From NCBI GenBank assembly GCA_019671005.1, contig CM033744.1, positions 41,170,022 through 41,234,021 of the forward strand: DNA of 64,000 nt, given 5' to 3'. Origin of the DNA: Hibiscus mutabilis. Its lineage: Eukaryota; Streptophyta; Magnoliopsida; Malvales; Malvaceae. The notes under the pieces are model-generated. The model had not been told where the DNA came from and did not search any database. It worked only from the letters and a program-made list of their open reading frames with translations. Positions 1 to 12,356 of the stretch are shown here, piece by piece; position 1 is the first letter of the stretch, and each line of letters opens with the position of its first letter. The position numbers and the translations under genes are program-made.

Positions 1-226
1 GAACAAACTAAACGCAAATTTATCTAGAAAAACCAAGTGGATATAAAATGCATGGTGATCATAGAAATCAAAGGCTAGCCATAAGATTTATGCAGATTTA
101 AAAAAATTATAATCGGTTTTATAGAAAATATTGGTTGGTTGTAATTTTCACAACCTCTCTATATATTTGAAACAGAAGAAAAGGAAAAACCATTCTACTT
201 TCAAGCTAAAATAAAATATAAAAGAC
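1..226 (+). promoter_or_regulatory. Promoter and 5' leader of exopolygalacturonase copy 1
   Basis: This stretch matches the upstream region of every other copy. It holds a reversed CCAAT-like ATTGG, a short inverted repeat GGTTGT/ACAACC, and a TATA-like TATATATTT about 65 bp before the start codon. Function is inferred from position and from conservation between units, most of which drive dead copies. Confidence 0.6.
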
Positions 227-1713
227 ATGACAACAAAATTTAATGTTGTTTCTACGGTGTCTATAATATTACTTTTACTCATTTCAGCCATCGAAGCTCA
301 AGCAGATATTCTTGATGTCGTTGCTAAGTGTGGCGCAAAGGCTGACTTGAAAATAGATTTGAGTAAGGTAAGTGGAATTGCAAATCACTTTAATACTCCA
401 ACGGCGAAAACATGTGGAATTTATTTATTAATATATTTTGTTTTAGCCATTGTTGGATGCTTGGAAAGAAGCTTGTAGTTCAGCAACTCCATCAACAATT
501 GTGATTCCTAAAGGGGTATATATTTTAAGTCAAGCAACACTAGAAGGAACTTGCAAGGATCCTATTGAGGTTCAAGTTCAAGGAACTATAAAAGCTCCAC
601 CTGATCCTAAAGCTTTCAAGGAGCCTAAATAGATCGAATTTAACAAAATTGAAAATTTCAAAATGTCCGGCGGAGGAATTTTTGATGGTCAGGGAACACA
701 AGCTTATAGGAGACAAGGTTGTGATAAAAAAGACTTTTGCAGTATACTCCCCATTGTAAAGTTTCTTTCCTTTTTGCTAGAATTTGATATTTTTCTATAG
801 TTATAACTAATATATATCTTTTTCTGACTCTATTTTAACTCTGAAATTAAACAGAATTTAAGGTTTGATTTTTTTGACAAACACGTTGATACAAGATATA
901 ACTAGCAGAGATAGCAAACAGTTCCACGTTAATCTTTTGGGATGTAAAAACATTACTCTCGAATGTTTCAACGTACGTGCACCTAAAGATAGTCTAAACA
1001 CAGATGGTATTCACATGGGGAGATCAGATGGAGTTAATATTATTGACTCAAATATTAAAACCAGCGATGATTGTATTTCCATTGGGGATGGTTCCAAAAA
1101 TGTGAACATCAAGGAGTAACTTGTGGACGAGACATGGCATCGATATTGGCGGTCTAGGAAAGTTTGATAATGAAGAACCAGTTGAAGGAATTAAAGTATC
1201 AAAATGCACCATGAGTGATACTTCGTATGGTGTTAGAATCAAGAGTTGGGCAGGTGAATTTCCTGGCACTGCATCAGATATGCATTTTGAGGATATCACC
1301 GTGAAGAATGTCAGTTGCCCTGTTATAGTTGACCAGAAATATTGCCCATCGAATAAATGCAAAATGGATGTATGTAAACTTTTATCAAGATCCCAATAGA
1401 GTGGAAAGAGTTTATCAATCATCTAAATATTATTGTGTTCATGCAGGCTGAATCAAAAGTTAAACTAAGCAACTTCAGCTTCAAGAACATTCATGGCACG
1501 GCTGCGCTTCCAGAAGTTGTCCGAATCATTTGTAGCGGTACTTTTCCATGTGAAAATGTGGAGCTCGCCGACATTGACATTACGTATAGTGGACCTGATG
1601 GACCTGCAGTATCTGAATGTAAAACCCAAATTATTGGCAAACAAAATCCGGCCGCATGTCTTTGCCCCCATTCACCAAAAACCTACCCCTACGGTTTAAA
1701 TGGCTTGCAATGA
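227..1713 (+). pseudogene. Exopolygalacturonase copy 1, degraded
   Basis: This is a GH28 pectin-degrading enzyme of the pollen exopolygalacturonase type. Inferred exons are 227-367, 447-755, 855-1369 and 1447-1713, with GT-AG introns. It keeps a signal peptide at residues 1-24 and the NTDG, DDC and RIK motifs. It is broken in several places. TGG has become TAG at 630-632 in exon 2. The T-run at 869-875 has an extra T in exon 3. Single bases are missing near 1113 and 1130, the second inside the GPGHG active-site stretch. Exon 4 has lost 9 bp near 1620 and gained a base near its end, so the tail differs from the usual C-terminus. No full-length enzyme can be made. Confidence 0.9.
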
Positions 1714-2670
1714 TCAAAGCGAATGTAACTCATGCATATTTTCATTTTACATAAATGCATTTGTTTCATTTTAATTATATGTTATTAAAAAACTTTTGCA
1801 TAAAATTCAATTGTTTAAAATATACTTGAATAAAAAAAACACGACGTAGGCGATAATATTTTAAGCATTTCGACTTATTTGGCTGGACGTTATATGCGGC
1901 GCATGTGGATGAAGAAATTTATTTCATTTAATATTTGTATTTCATGTAAAAACAAGTAATAATTATTAAAGTTGTGTAAAGACATATTTCTTATAAAACT
2001 TTACCTATTCAAACTTTATATTGTATTGGTTTAAAATCATAATAAAATATTGTTGTATAAAAGATGTGTTATAGTAACACTAATTACGAATTTGAATTAA
2101 AATAAAAGAACAATTTTAGCTTGAAAATTTTAATAAAATGTTTCGAAGATTAACTGAAAAAACATTCTGAGCATTGAGGTTAGAGTTTGATTTACTACAT
2201 TTGTGTACACAAATAAATAAAAATAAATTATGTTTTTAATATTTCAAAATTTATTAACTCAACTATTGTTTTTAATTTAATGTCAAACCATTCAATTCAG
2301 TTTTTAATATATTTTTATCACCGTTGTGGAACCAGTGACAATTGCACCATATCTCCATCCCCTACAATCATAAGTTTACCAGATCTCCATCCCCACAAAA
2401 TACCCCATTTAAGAATGAAATCAATTCAAAAAGACTTACAACAATTCTACTTTTTCGAGGAAAACGGTGACAATTGGGATTGCATGATCACTGAACCAAT
2501 CATCATTCAAACTTTTTGAAACATCTGGGTAAGTTGATTACAAAACATCCATGCATTTATACCGCCTTTTCTCCAGCCTAATCATCAAACAAAAACTGAC
2601 TTTTTAGACAACTTGTATTTCTACATTTCAATAAATGAATGGATAAAAAATGATAAAAAAGTGGGATTAC

Positions 2671-2823
2671 CAGAAAAAGCTTAACAGTAGTCTTCCCCAT
2701 TGCAGAGAGAACAATGTTTGGTCGATCATTGGGGAAATTAAATATTTGGTAGGTAACCTCTCTCATTCGCTCAGCTGAAGTCACTGTAGAACCATTGTAT
2801 TTCGTTACACACGTCAATTTGGC
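2671..2823 (-). pseudogene. Aspartate kinase exon fragment, unit 1
   Basis: Read on the - strand, this 51-codon stretch follows an AG and ends before a GT, like one internal exon. Its product contains LTCV, SAERMREV and VLSAMGKTT, which match my recollection of the N-terminal catalytic region of plant monofunctional aspartate kinases, the first enzyme of the lysine/threonine/methionine pathway. The invariant nucleotide-binding KFGG is changed to KYNG. No other aspartate-kinase exon is seen in the unit, so this is a captured fragment rather than a gene. The family call rests on remembered motifs. Confidence 0.7.
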
Positions 2824-3492
2824 CTGGTGGTTAAGCCAGTAGCCATGGGTTTGACCCTTCTTGAAGACAGTTTTCAAAATTTTAAAAAATTTAAACCAAT
2901 TGGAGTTGCTACGTGTCAACGTTCGACTGGTTGGAAATAATTTAACAAAAATATTTATTTAAAAAACGTACATTTTTTTGAAAAATATATTTTTTTTGAA
3001 AAATCTTGATGACGTTGCATTATGCCTCTCAACCTTAACATCCACATTGACATGCCACATCATTATTCCAGTCTATGTGAACTTGCCTAGTCAGTGGTAA
3101 CCGTTGACTGTTAGTCAAGTAATGTTTTTTACCCAACGAAAGGCACTTTTGTTAAAGAGTGAAACATTGAGGGATAAAGTTCTCCAAGAAAATAATAAAG
3201 GCTAAAGTGACTAATGTGTGAAATGTTAGGGGCATTTTTAGGCACTATGCCTAGTCCCTTTACATTGATATTCTCACTATATTGTAACAATAAATAAGAC
3301 ATCACTATGGAACATCATTTAAACTATTCAAAAAAAAGGAACATCAATAAAATATTTTAAACTAATTAATACAAAATTTATAGTAAAGACAATTTATAAT
3401 GTATTAGTTGATAGCGTTATTCATCATCTTAATTATACAAGGGTATTATTATTTATATAAATATTAAATAGTGCTTCCAAATCATTTGTTAG

Positions 3493-3642
3493 CAGAGCAA
3501 GCAGATTTGACCGATTGGTGAAGTTGGTTATCTTTGTTCCTTCATATTCTCTTAGGCCATGGATTCTAGACCCACTAGGGGCACTCCCCTTCCTTCCCCT
3601 CCCCTCTAGGTAGATTAAGATTAGAATTAGGATTTGTAAAAA
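3493..3642 (+). mobile_element. tRNA-derived SINE, unit 1
   Basis: A 150-bp insert is flanked by the direct repeat AAATCATTTGTTAG at 3479-3492 and 3643-3656. Its head has an A-box-like stretch (GATTGGTGAAGTTGG) and a B-box-like GGATTCTAGACCC about 55 bp later. It ends in a short A-run. These are the marks of a pol III SINE inserted by target-primed reverse transcription. I cannot name the family. Confidence 0.65.
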
Positions 3643-3920
3643 AAATCATTTGTTAGTCAAATCTTTTTACTTAATTCGCATAATTGAAGTTTCTGAACAA
3701 ACTAAACGAAAATTTATCTAGACAAACCAGGTGGATATAAAATACATGGTGATCATAGAAATCAAAGGCTAGCCATAAGATTTACGCAGATTTAAAAAAT
3801 TATAATCGGTTTCATAGAAAATATTGGTTGGTTGTAATTCTCACAACCTCCCTATATATTTGAAATGGAAGAAAAGGAAAAACCATTCTAATTTCAAGCT
3901 AAAAATAAAATATAAAAGAC

Positions 3921-5399
3921 TTGGCAATAAAATTTAATGTTGTTTCTACGGTGTCTATAATATTACTTTTACTCCTTTCAGCCCTCGAATCTCAAGCAAA
4001 TATTCTTGATGTCGTGCTAAGTTTGGCACAAAGGCTGACTTGAAAATAGATTTGAGTAAGGTAAGTGAAATTGTAAATCACTTCAATACTCAAACGGCGA
4101 AAACATGTGGAATTTATTTATTAATATATTCTGTTTTAGCCATTGTTGAATGCTTGGAAAAAAGCTTGTAGTTCAGCAACTCCATCAACAATTGTGATTC
4201 CTAAAGGGGTATATATGTTAAGTCAAGCAACACTAGAAGGTCCTTGCAAGGCTCCTATTGAGGTACAAGTCCAGGGAACTATAAAAGCTCCAGCTGATCC
4301 TAATGCTTTCAAGGAGCCTAAATGGATCGAACTTAAGAAAATTGAAAATTTCAAAATGTCCGGCGGAGGAATTTTTTATGGTCAGGGAACACAAGCTTAT
4401 AGGAGACAAGGTTGTGATAAAAAAGACTTTTGCAGTATACTCCCTATTGTAAAGTTTCTTTCCTTTTGCTAGAATTTGATATTTTTCTATAGTTATAACT
4501 AATATATAGTTTTTTCCGACGCTATTTTAACTCTGAAATTAAACAGAATTTAAGGTTTGATATTTTGACAAACGCGTTGATACATGATATAACTAGCAGA
4601 GATAGCAAACAGTTCCACGTTAATCTTTTGGGATGCAAAAACATTACTCTCGAAAGTTTCAACGTACGTGCACCTAAAGATAGTCCAAACACAGATGGTA
4701 TTCACATGGGGAGATCAGATGGAGTTAATATTATTGACTCAAATATTAAAACCAGCGATGATTGTATTTCCATTGGGGATGGTTCCAAAAATGTGGACAT
4801 CAAGGGAGTAACTTCTGGACCAGGACATGGCATCAGTATTGGCAGTCTAGGAAAGTTTGATAATGAAGAACCAGTTGAAGGAATTAAAGTATCAAAATGC
4901 ACCATGAGTGATACTTCGAATGGTGTTAGAATCAAGAGTTGGGCAGGTGAATTTCCTAGCACTGCATCAGATATGCATTTTGAGGATATCACCGTGAAGA
5001 ATGTCAGTTGCCCTGTCATAGTTGACCAGAAATATTGCCCATCGAATAAATGCAAAATCGATGTATGTAAACGCTTATCAAGATCCTAATAGAGTGGAAA
5101 GAGTTTATCAATCATCTAAATATTATTGTGTTCATGCAGGTAGAATCAAAAGTTAAACTAAGCAACTTCAGCTTCAAGAACATTCATGGCACGGCTGCGC
5201 TCCCAGAAGTTGTCCGAATCATTTGCAGCGGTACTTTTCCATGTGAAAATGTGGAGCTCGCCGACATTGACATTATGTATAGTGGACCGATATACCTGCA
5301 GTATCTGAATGTAAAAATGTAAAACCCAAAATTACTGGCAAACAAAATCCGGCTGCATGTGCTGCCCCCGTACCACCAAACCCTACCCCTACAGTTTAA
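3921..5399 (+). pseudogene. Exopolygalacturonase copy 2, start codon lost
   Basis: Exons lie at 3921-4060, 4140-4448, 4547-5062 and 5140-5399. The start ATG seen in other copies is TTG at 3921-3923. Exon 1 also lacks one base in the run GTCGTGCTAAG, so its frame is broken before the first intron. Exons 2 and 3 are fully open and keep NTDG, DDC, GPGHG and RIK. Exon 4 has lost a base near 5289 and stops early at 5320-5322 instead of at 5397-5399. The intact middle exons suggest fairly recent inactivation. Confidence 0.9.
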
Positions 5400-6372
5400 G
5401 TGGCTTGCAATGATCAAAGCGAATGTGACTCATGCACATTTTCATTTTACATAAATGCTTTTGTTTCATTTTAATTCTATGTTATTAAAAAACTTTTGCA
5501 TAGAATTCAATTGTTTAAAATATACTTGAATAAAAAAACATAACATAGGCGATAATATTTTATGCATTTCGACTTATTTGACTGGACGTTATATGCGACG
5601 CATGTGGATGAAGAAATTTATTCATTTAATATTTGTATTTCATGTAAAAACATGCAATAATTATTAATGTTGAGTAAAGAACATATTTCTTATCAAACTT
5701 TACCTATTCAAACTTTATATTGTATTGGTTTTAAAATCATAATAAAATATTGTTGTATAAAAGATGTGTTATAGTAACACTAATTCCGAGTGTGAATTAA
5801 AATAAAAGAACAATTTTAGCTTGAAAATTTAATAAAATGTTTTGAAGATTAACTGAAAAAAACATTTTGAGCATCGAGGTTAGAGTTTGATTTACTCCAT
5901 TTGTGTACACAAATAAATAAAAATAAATTATGTTTTTAATATTTCAAAATTTATTAACTCAACTATTGTGTTTAATTTAATGTCAAACCATTCAGTTCAG
6001 TTTTTAATATATTTTTATCACCGTCGTCGAACCAGTGACAATTGCACCACATCTCCATCCCTACAATCATAAGTTTACCAGATCTCCATTCCCACAAAAA
6101 TACCCTACTTAAGAATAAAATCAATTCAAAAAGACTTACAACAATTCTACCTTTTCGAGGAAACCGATGACAATTGGGATTGCATAATCACTGAACCAAT
6201 CATCATTCAAACTTTTTGAAACAGCTGGGTAGTTGATTACAAAACATCCTTGCATTTATACCGCCTTTTCTCCAGCCTAATCATCAAACAAAAACCGACA
6301 TCTTAGACAACCCTTGTATTTCTACATTTCAATAAATGAATGGATAAAAAATGATAAAACAAGTGGGATTAC

Positions 6373-6524
6373 CAGAAAAAACTTAACGATAGTCTTCCCC
6401 ATTGCAGAGAGAACAATGATTGGTCGATCATTGGGGAAATTGAATATTTGGTCGGTAACCTCTCTCGTTCGCTCAGCTGAAGTCACGTAGAACCATCGTA
6501 TTTCATTACACACGTCAATTTGGC
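6373..6524 (-). pseudogene. Aspartate kinase exon fragment, unit 2
   Basis: Same fragment as in unit 1. It is one base short (AAGTCACGTAG in place of AAGTCACTGTAG near 6485 on the + strand), so the frame is broken. SAERTREV and VLSAMGKT are still readable. Confidence 0.65.
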
Positions 6525-7173
6525 CTGGTGGTTAAGCCTGTAGCCATGGGTTTGACCCTTCTTGAAGATAGTTTTCAAAATTTTAAAAAATTTAAACCAA
6601 TTGGAGTTGCTACGTGTCAGCGTTCAACTGGTTGGAAATAATTTAACAAAAATATTTATTTAAAAACGTATATTTTTTTAAAAAAATCTTGATGAGGTGG
6701 CATTATGCCACTCAACCTTAACAACCACATTGACATGCCACGTCATTATTCCAGTCTATGTGAACTTGCCTAGTCAGCGTTAACCGTTGACTGCTAGTCA
6801 AGTAACGTTTTCCATCCAACGAAGGGCTCTTTTGTTAAAAAGTGAAACATTGAGGGATAAAGTGCTCCAAGAAAAGAATAAAGACTAAAGAGACTAATGT
6901 GTGAAATGTTAGGGGCATATTTTGGCATTATGCAAGTCCCTTTACATTCATATTCTCACTATATTGTAACTATAATTAAGACATCACTATGGAACATCAT
7001 TAAAACTATTCAAAAAAAGGAACATCAATACAATATTTTAAACTAATTAATACAACTTTTATAGTAAAGACAATTTATAATGTATTTGTTCATAGCGTTA
7101 TTCATCATCTTAATTATACAAGGGTATTATTATTTATATAAATCTTAAATAGTGCTTCTAAATCATTTGTTAG

Positions 7174-7328
7174 CAGAGCATGCACATTTGACCGATTGGT
7201 CAAGTTGGTCATCTTTGTTCCTTCATATTCTCTTAGGCCATGGATTCTAGACCCACTAGGAGCACTCCTCTTCCTTCCCCCTCCCCTCTAGGTAAGATTA
7301 AGATTAGAATTAGGATTTGTAAAAAAAA
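7174..7328 (+). mobile_element. tRNA-derived SINE, unit 2
   Basis: Same element at the same place as in unit 1, with the left duplication AATCATTTGTTAG intact and the right one decayed to AGTATTTTTTAG. The shared site shows the insertion came before unit amplification. Confidence 0.6.
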
Positions 7329-7603
7329 GTATTTTTTAGTCAAATCTTTTTACTTAATCCGCATAATTGAAGTTTCTGAACAAACTAAACGCAAATTTAT
7401 CTAGACAAACCAGGTCGATAAAAAATACACAGTGATCATAGAAATCAAAGGCTAGCAATAAGATTTAAGCAGATTTTAAAAATTATAATCGGTTTTATAG
7501 AAAATATTGGTTGGTTGCAATTTTCATAACCTCCATATATATTTGAAACTAAAGAAAAGGAAAAACCATTCTACTTTCAAGCTAAAAATAAAATATAAAA
7601 GAC

Positions 7604-9083
7604 ATGTCAATAAAATTTAATGTTGTTTCTACGGTGTCTATAATATTACTTTTACTCCTTTCAGCCATCGAAGCTCAAGCAGATATTCTTGATGTCGTTG
7701 CTAAGTTTGGCGCAAAGGCTGACTTGAAAATAGATTTGAGTAAGGTAAGTGAAATTGCAAATCACTTGAATACTCCAACGGCGAAAACATGTGGAATTTA
7801 TTTATTAATATATTTTGTTTTAGCCATTGTTGGATGCTTGGAAAGAAGCTTGTAGTTCAGCAACTCCATCAACAATTGTGATTCCTAAAGGGGTCTATAT
7901 TGTAAGTCAAGCAACACTAGAAGGTCCTTGCAAGGCTCCTATTGAGGTTCAAGTTCAGGGAACTATAAAAGCTCCAGCTGATCCTAAAGCTTTCAAGGAG
8001 CCTAAATGGATCGAATTTAACAAAATTGAAAATTTCAAAATGTCCGGCGGAGGAATTTTTGATGTTCAGGGAACACAAGCTTATAGGAGACAAGGTTGTG
8101 ATAAAAAAAACTTTTGCAGTATACTCCCCATTGTAAAGTTTCTTTCCTTTTCTAGAATTTGATATTTTTCTATAGTTATAACTAATATATAGTTTTTTCT
8201 GACTCTATTTTAACTCTGAAATTAAACAGAATATAAGGTTTGATTTTTTGACAAACGCGTTGATACAAGATATAACTAGCAGAGATAGCAAACAGTTCCA
8301 CGTTAATCTTTTGGGATGCAAAAACATTACTCTCGAAAGTTTCAACGTACGTGCACCTAAAGATAGTCCAAACACAGATGGTACTCACATGTGGAGATCA
8401 GATAGAGTTAATATTATTGACTCAGATATTAAAACCGGCGATGATTGTATTTCCATTGGGGATGGTTCCAAAAATGTGGACATCAAGTGAGTAACTTGTG
8501 GACCAGGACATGACATCAGTATTGACAGTCTAGGAAAGTTCGATAATGAAGAACCAGTTGAAGGAATTAAAGTATCAAAATGCACAATGAGTGATACTTC
8601 GAATGGTGTTAGAATCAAGAGTTGGGCAGGTGAATTTCCTGGCACTGCATCAGATATGCATTTTGAGGATATCACCGTGAAGAATGTCAGTTGCCCTGTC
8701 ATAATTGACCAAAAATATTGCCCATCGAATAAATGCAAAATGGATGTATGTAAACACTTATCAAGATCCCAATAGAGTGGAAAGAGTTTATCAATCATCT
8801 AAATATTATTGTGTTCATGCAGGCAGAATCAAAAGTTAAACTAAGCAACTTCAGCTTCAAGAACATTCATGGCACGACTGCGTTTCCAGAAGTTGTCCGA
8901 ATCATTTGCAGCGGTACTTTTCCATGTGAAAATGTGGAGTTCGCCGACATTGACATTACGTATAGTGGACCTGATGGACCTGCAGTATCTGAATGTAAAA
9001 ATGTAAAACCCAAAATTACTGGCAAACAAAATCCGGCTGCATGTGCTGCCCCCGTACCACCAAACCCTACCCCTACGGTTTAA
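7604..9083 (+). pseudogene. Exopolygalacturonase copy 3, nonsense in exon 3
   Basis: Exons lie at 7604-7744, 7824-8132, 8230-8745 and 8823-9083, all of normal length. The signal peptide and exons 1, 2 and 4 are open. In exon 3, GGA has become TGA at 8488-8490, which stops the protein at about residue 236. Further changes point to loss of selection: the catalytic GHG reads GHD because CATGGC is now CATGAC, and the conserved HMGRSDG reads HMWRSDR. An Athila-like element lies 123 bp past the stop codon. Confidence 0.92.
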
Positions 9084-9201
9084 ATGGCTTGCAATGATCA
9101 AAGCGAATGTAACTCATGCACATTTTCATTTTACATAAATGCATTTGCTTCATTTTAATTATATGTTATTAAAAAACTTTTGCATAAAATTCATTTGTTT
9201 A

Positions 9202-9206
9202 AATAT
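9202..9206 (+). repeat. Target-site duplication, left (AATAT)
   Basis: AATAT directly precedes the 5' LTR and recurs directly after the 3' LTR at 16618-16622. A 5-bp duplication is normal for LTR-retrotransposon integration and shows the element is complete at both ends. Confidence 0.85.
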
Positions 9207-10514
9207 TTATTAGTGCTTAAATTATGCATTATTCTATCTCTAATTACTCATTGATTGATTGTTTTAAGTTGCTAATGTGGGCATTTTTGTTCATTTTCCA
9301 TGCAAGACAGTAGATTCCAGGAATATTGCTTAAACTGCTGAAATTGTGCAATTTTTGATTTTCTAGATTCATGGCTGGATTAGTGGGCATGGATCTGGGC
9401 ATGAAAGTCTGACTGGATGCAACGTCAGCAGCAACGATAGCTTATCAGCCGCATATCAGATAACTTATCAGCCAGATTTTAAATTCAATCTTTGGATTTA
9501 TCTTTTGTAATTACTTTAAATAATTTGGGATTTATCTCTTATCTATTTAGGGTTATTTTTAGGGTTTTAGGCTGCTATAAATACCCTATTTGGGGCAAAC
9601 TCAGTATCTCATATTCTCATTCTCATTCTCATTCTTAGGTTTGTTTCTACTTTTAGAGTTTTATAAAATTCTTTCTCTTCTTTAGTTCTTGCTTTAAGTT
9701 TTTTTATTTATTTTTCTTTTATAATGCTAAGTATGATTTTACCATAATCATACTTAGCTAAATTCTCCATAGCCAAGGGCTAAAGCAATGGCTCAATTCC
9801 ATCGTGAGGATTGAAAAGCACTTAAACAATTTCGGGTATCTCTCTTAGTTTTCTAAACTTAATTTCAAAATCAAAATGATTTCAAAACCAAAGATTGACG
9901 TTGGTCGGGATGTTGTTTTGGTTAAATGTGTGGGAGGAAGGATCGGCTATTGAAGCACATTCGACTTCCTAGGAACACACTTAGCAAAATTGTTTGCTAA
10001 GAGGAAACTGAGATCGGAATCAGTTATTATTGAAACGACATAGTCTGAGTCGGCTTTACTTAAACATTTTGATCTACAACATTGTTGCTGATTAGATCAA
10101 TTTCCAAAATCGATATCAAAGATGGCACTTGGGTATTCGGTATACAAGGCACATTCACAAGGATTGATCCTTGAAGACGAGTAACCGACGTGAACCTCAA
10201 AGTGAAAAATCTTTTTTCCAATGATTCGAGGAAACTGAGTCAAAGCAAAAGCCCGAGGTTAATCTTTACCATATTTAATCCACTTCCTAAATTTTATCTA
10301 CAACCTCTTATTATTTCTACTCAATTCCACAAACCCCCACCATATTTGAATGTTATTCAACTCTATTCTTGGCTCACCGATTGAACAAACATAAATCAGA
10401 AAGTTCTCTTAGTCCCTGTGGGATCGACCCTTACTTCTCTTTTACTACGTTTGAATTCCTTTATTTATTATTTGAGAAGAATGAATTATTTTGACGCGAA
10501 AACGACGCGTGTCA
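9207..10514 (+). repeat. 5' LTR of the Athila-like element
   Basis: It aligns with 15313-16617 along its whole length. The terminal TG is mutated to TT, while the 3' end keeps CA. A TATAAATA box lies at 9576-9583. It lacks a block of about 25 bp near 9430 that is present in the other LTR, so the two have diverged since insertion. Confidence 0.9.
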
Positions 10515-10517
10515 AAT

Positions 10518-10535
10518 TGGTGCCGTTGCCGGGGA
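10518..10535 (+). promoter_or_regulatory. Primer binding site of the Athila-like element
   Basis: TGGTGCCGTTGCCGGGGA lies 3 bp after the LTR. It resembles the site I associate with tRNA-Asp priming in Athila-type elements, with one change. Confidence 0.75.
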
Positions 10536-10570
10536 CTACGGTGAAGTTACTAATTATTTTTGTTTGATTT

Positions 10571-12356
10571 ATGACTAGGAAGAATTCGGGAGAACAAGCA
10601 AATTATAACCCGAAGATTGAAGCATACGCCCGAAGACTACACGCCCAAACACTTCGGGAGAAGAAGCAAAGACAACGACAACAACAACTAGAACGAGATT
10701 TAGAAATAGCATCTGAAGCAGAATCACACTTCGACCACACAACCAAAGAACCAGTTCTGATGGGAGACAACGACCAAACTATTCGACAACTGGTTGCGGC
10801 CCCTGATGATAACCAGCCAATGTGCATAACATTCCCGAATGGCGAGACACCATTCGCTCTCAAGGCAGGCTTAATACACCTTTTACCAACCTATCATGGT
10901 TTGCCAAGTGAAAATCCACATAAACATCTAAAGGAATTTCACATGGTCTGTTTAAGCACAAAACCACATGGAGTCTCTGAAGATCAAATAAAACTTCGCA
11001 CCTTTCCCTTTTCTCTAGCTGATATTGCTAATGATTGGCTATTTGATTTACCCTCCAACTCGGTTTCAACTTGGACTGACATGGCTCGCCTATTTCTTGA
11101 CAGGTTTTTCCCAGCAGCTAAGGCAAGTGAGCTAAGGCGAAGCATCCTGAGTATCCGAAAAAAGGATACTGAATCTTTATATGACTACTTGGAGTGTTTC
11201 AAAAAGCTACGCGCAAACTGTCCGCAACACGGATTGTCTGAACAAACGCTTCTCCAGTATTTTATGAAGGATTAACGCCCATGGACATGAAAGTGGTAGA
11301 CGCAACAAGTGGAGGAGCTCTTGTTAACATGACTCCAACGGCGGCAAGAACGTTAATATCTACTATGGCCGCCAACTCACAACGATTTCACCCTTCAAGT
11401 GAACCATCTCGACGGGTTCACGAGGTAAGTACAGTTTCACTGGAAAACAAAATTGATAAATTAGCTGATATTGTTCAATCTCTTGTTGCAGATAAAAGAA
11501 TTACAGCCAGGCTTTGCGAGATATGTACGAGTCCAGAGCATCCAACGGACTGCTGTCCGATTATACAAGAAGATGACACTGCACAAGTGAATGGCATGGA
11601 GAATTTCCCAGGACTTCCACAAAGACAATACAACCCCAACTCGTATAATCCAGGTTGGAAAAATCATCTGAACTTCAGTTATGCTCAAAATCAAATGCAA
11701 AGTCAACCATATCAGCAGAGACAACCCACTCAACAACAATATCAACAACCGAAGTCATCATTGGAATCCATCGTTGAACGGTTAGCAATATCCCAAGAGA
11801 AGTTTCAAACCCGCACTGAGGCCCACCTATAAGATTTGGACAAACAAATGACCCAGTTAGCTCAAACCGTGGGGAGACTAGAGTCGCAGGGAGGACTTTA
11901 TTCTCAAACGGAGTCAAATCCGAGAGAGAATGTAAGTGCGATCACTCTTCGAAGTGGTACCGTAGTCGAACCAAAAGTCACAGAGAAAGGCGTTCAAAAG
12001 AAAAGAAAAGAAAAGAGAAAACACCATTTCTCACTAAGCAAGGTACATCCGATTCACCTTCTGCGCCATCTCCCTACGCTACTCCTCCTCCTTTTCCTTC
12101 GAGGTTGGTGAAGCGCGACAAACAAGCTGAAGAAAGGGAGATCCTAGATGTACTCCAGAAAATGGAAATTAACATCCCACTTCTAGAAGTAATCAAAAAG
12201 GTACTACGATATGCCAAATTCCTGAAAGATCTGTGCACCAATAAAAGACGACTTACCAGAATTGAGAAAGTAAATCTAGGGGAACATGTCTCTGCAATTT
12301 TTCAACGGAAGCTTCCATCGAAATTGAAGGAACAAGGTATGTTTGCTATTCCCTGA
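10571..12356 (+). pseudogene. gag remnant of the Athila-like element
   Basis: The first open stretch (10571-11275, 234 codons) has a basic, Gln/Arg-rich start and then the capsid-like region typical of plant Ty3/gypsy Gag, with FPFSL, DWL and RFFP motifs. A missing T near 11262 shifts the frame. The downstream part (11281-11832) reads on with a GGALVN block, a CEICTSPEH cysteine/histidine cluster and a Gln-rich linker. An in-frame TAA at 11830-11832 interrupts it. A third part (11833-12111) and a fourth (12105-12356, with an AKFLKDLCTNKR block) are again frame-shifted. The ORF can make only a truncated Gag. Confidence 0.85.

Larger units (their letters stand above)
1714..3920. other. Spacer of unit 1 (3' flank, antisense fragment, SINE, next promoter)
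   Basis: The spacer starts with an AT-rich 3' flank with an AATAAA at 1829. It then holds the aspartate-kinase fragment (2671-2823), a roughly 250-bp stretch (3000-3260) with the wording of an old non-autonomous transposon, the SINE, and the promoter of copy 2. No other coding sequence is seen. Confidence 0.7.
5400..7603. other. Spacer of unit 2
   Basis: Same layout as the unit 1 spacer. The kinase fragment here lacks one base, and the downstream SINE duplication is degraded. A 7-bp perfect inverted repeat GTGGCAT/ATGCCAC stands at 6697-6711. Confidence 0.65.

Noticed and set aside
2880..2960. Inverted-repeat transposon suggested by CCAATTGGAGTTG and TTCAACTGGTTGG
   Set aside because: The arms pair only partly, no target duplication is seen, and the stretch adjoins the kinase fragment in all units.
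3493..3642. A functional tRNA gene
   Set aside because: A- and B-box-like words are present, but no cloverleaf with anticodon arm can be read, and flanking duplications plus an A-tail fit a SINE.
8385..8798. Open - strand frames of up to 137 codons opposite exon 3 (also at 19450, 56381 and other copies)
   Set aside because: They mirror the conserved sense exon in every copy, show no family motif, and arise from the codon pattern of the sense strand.
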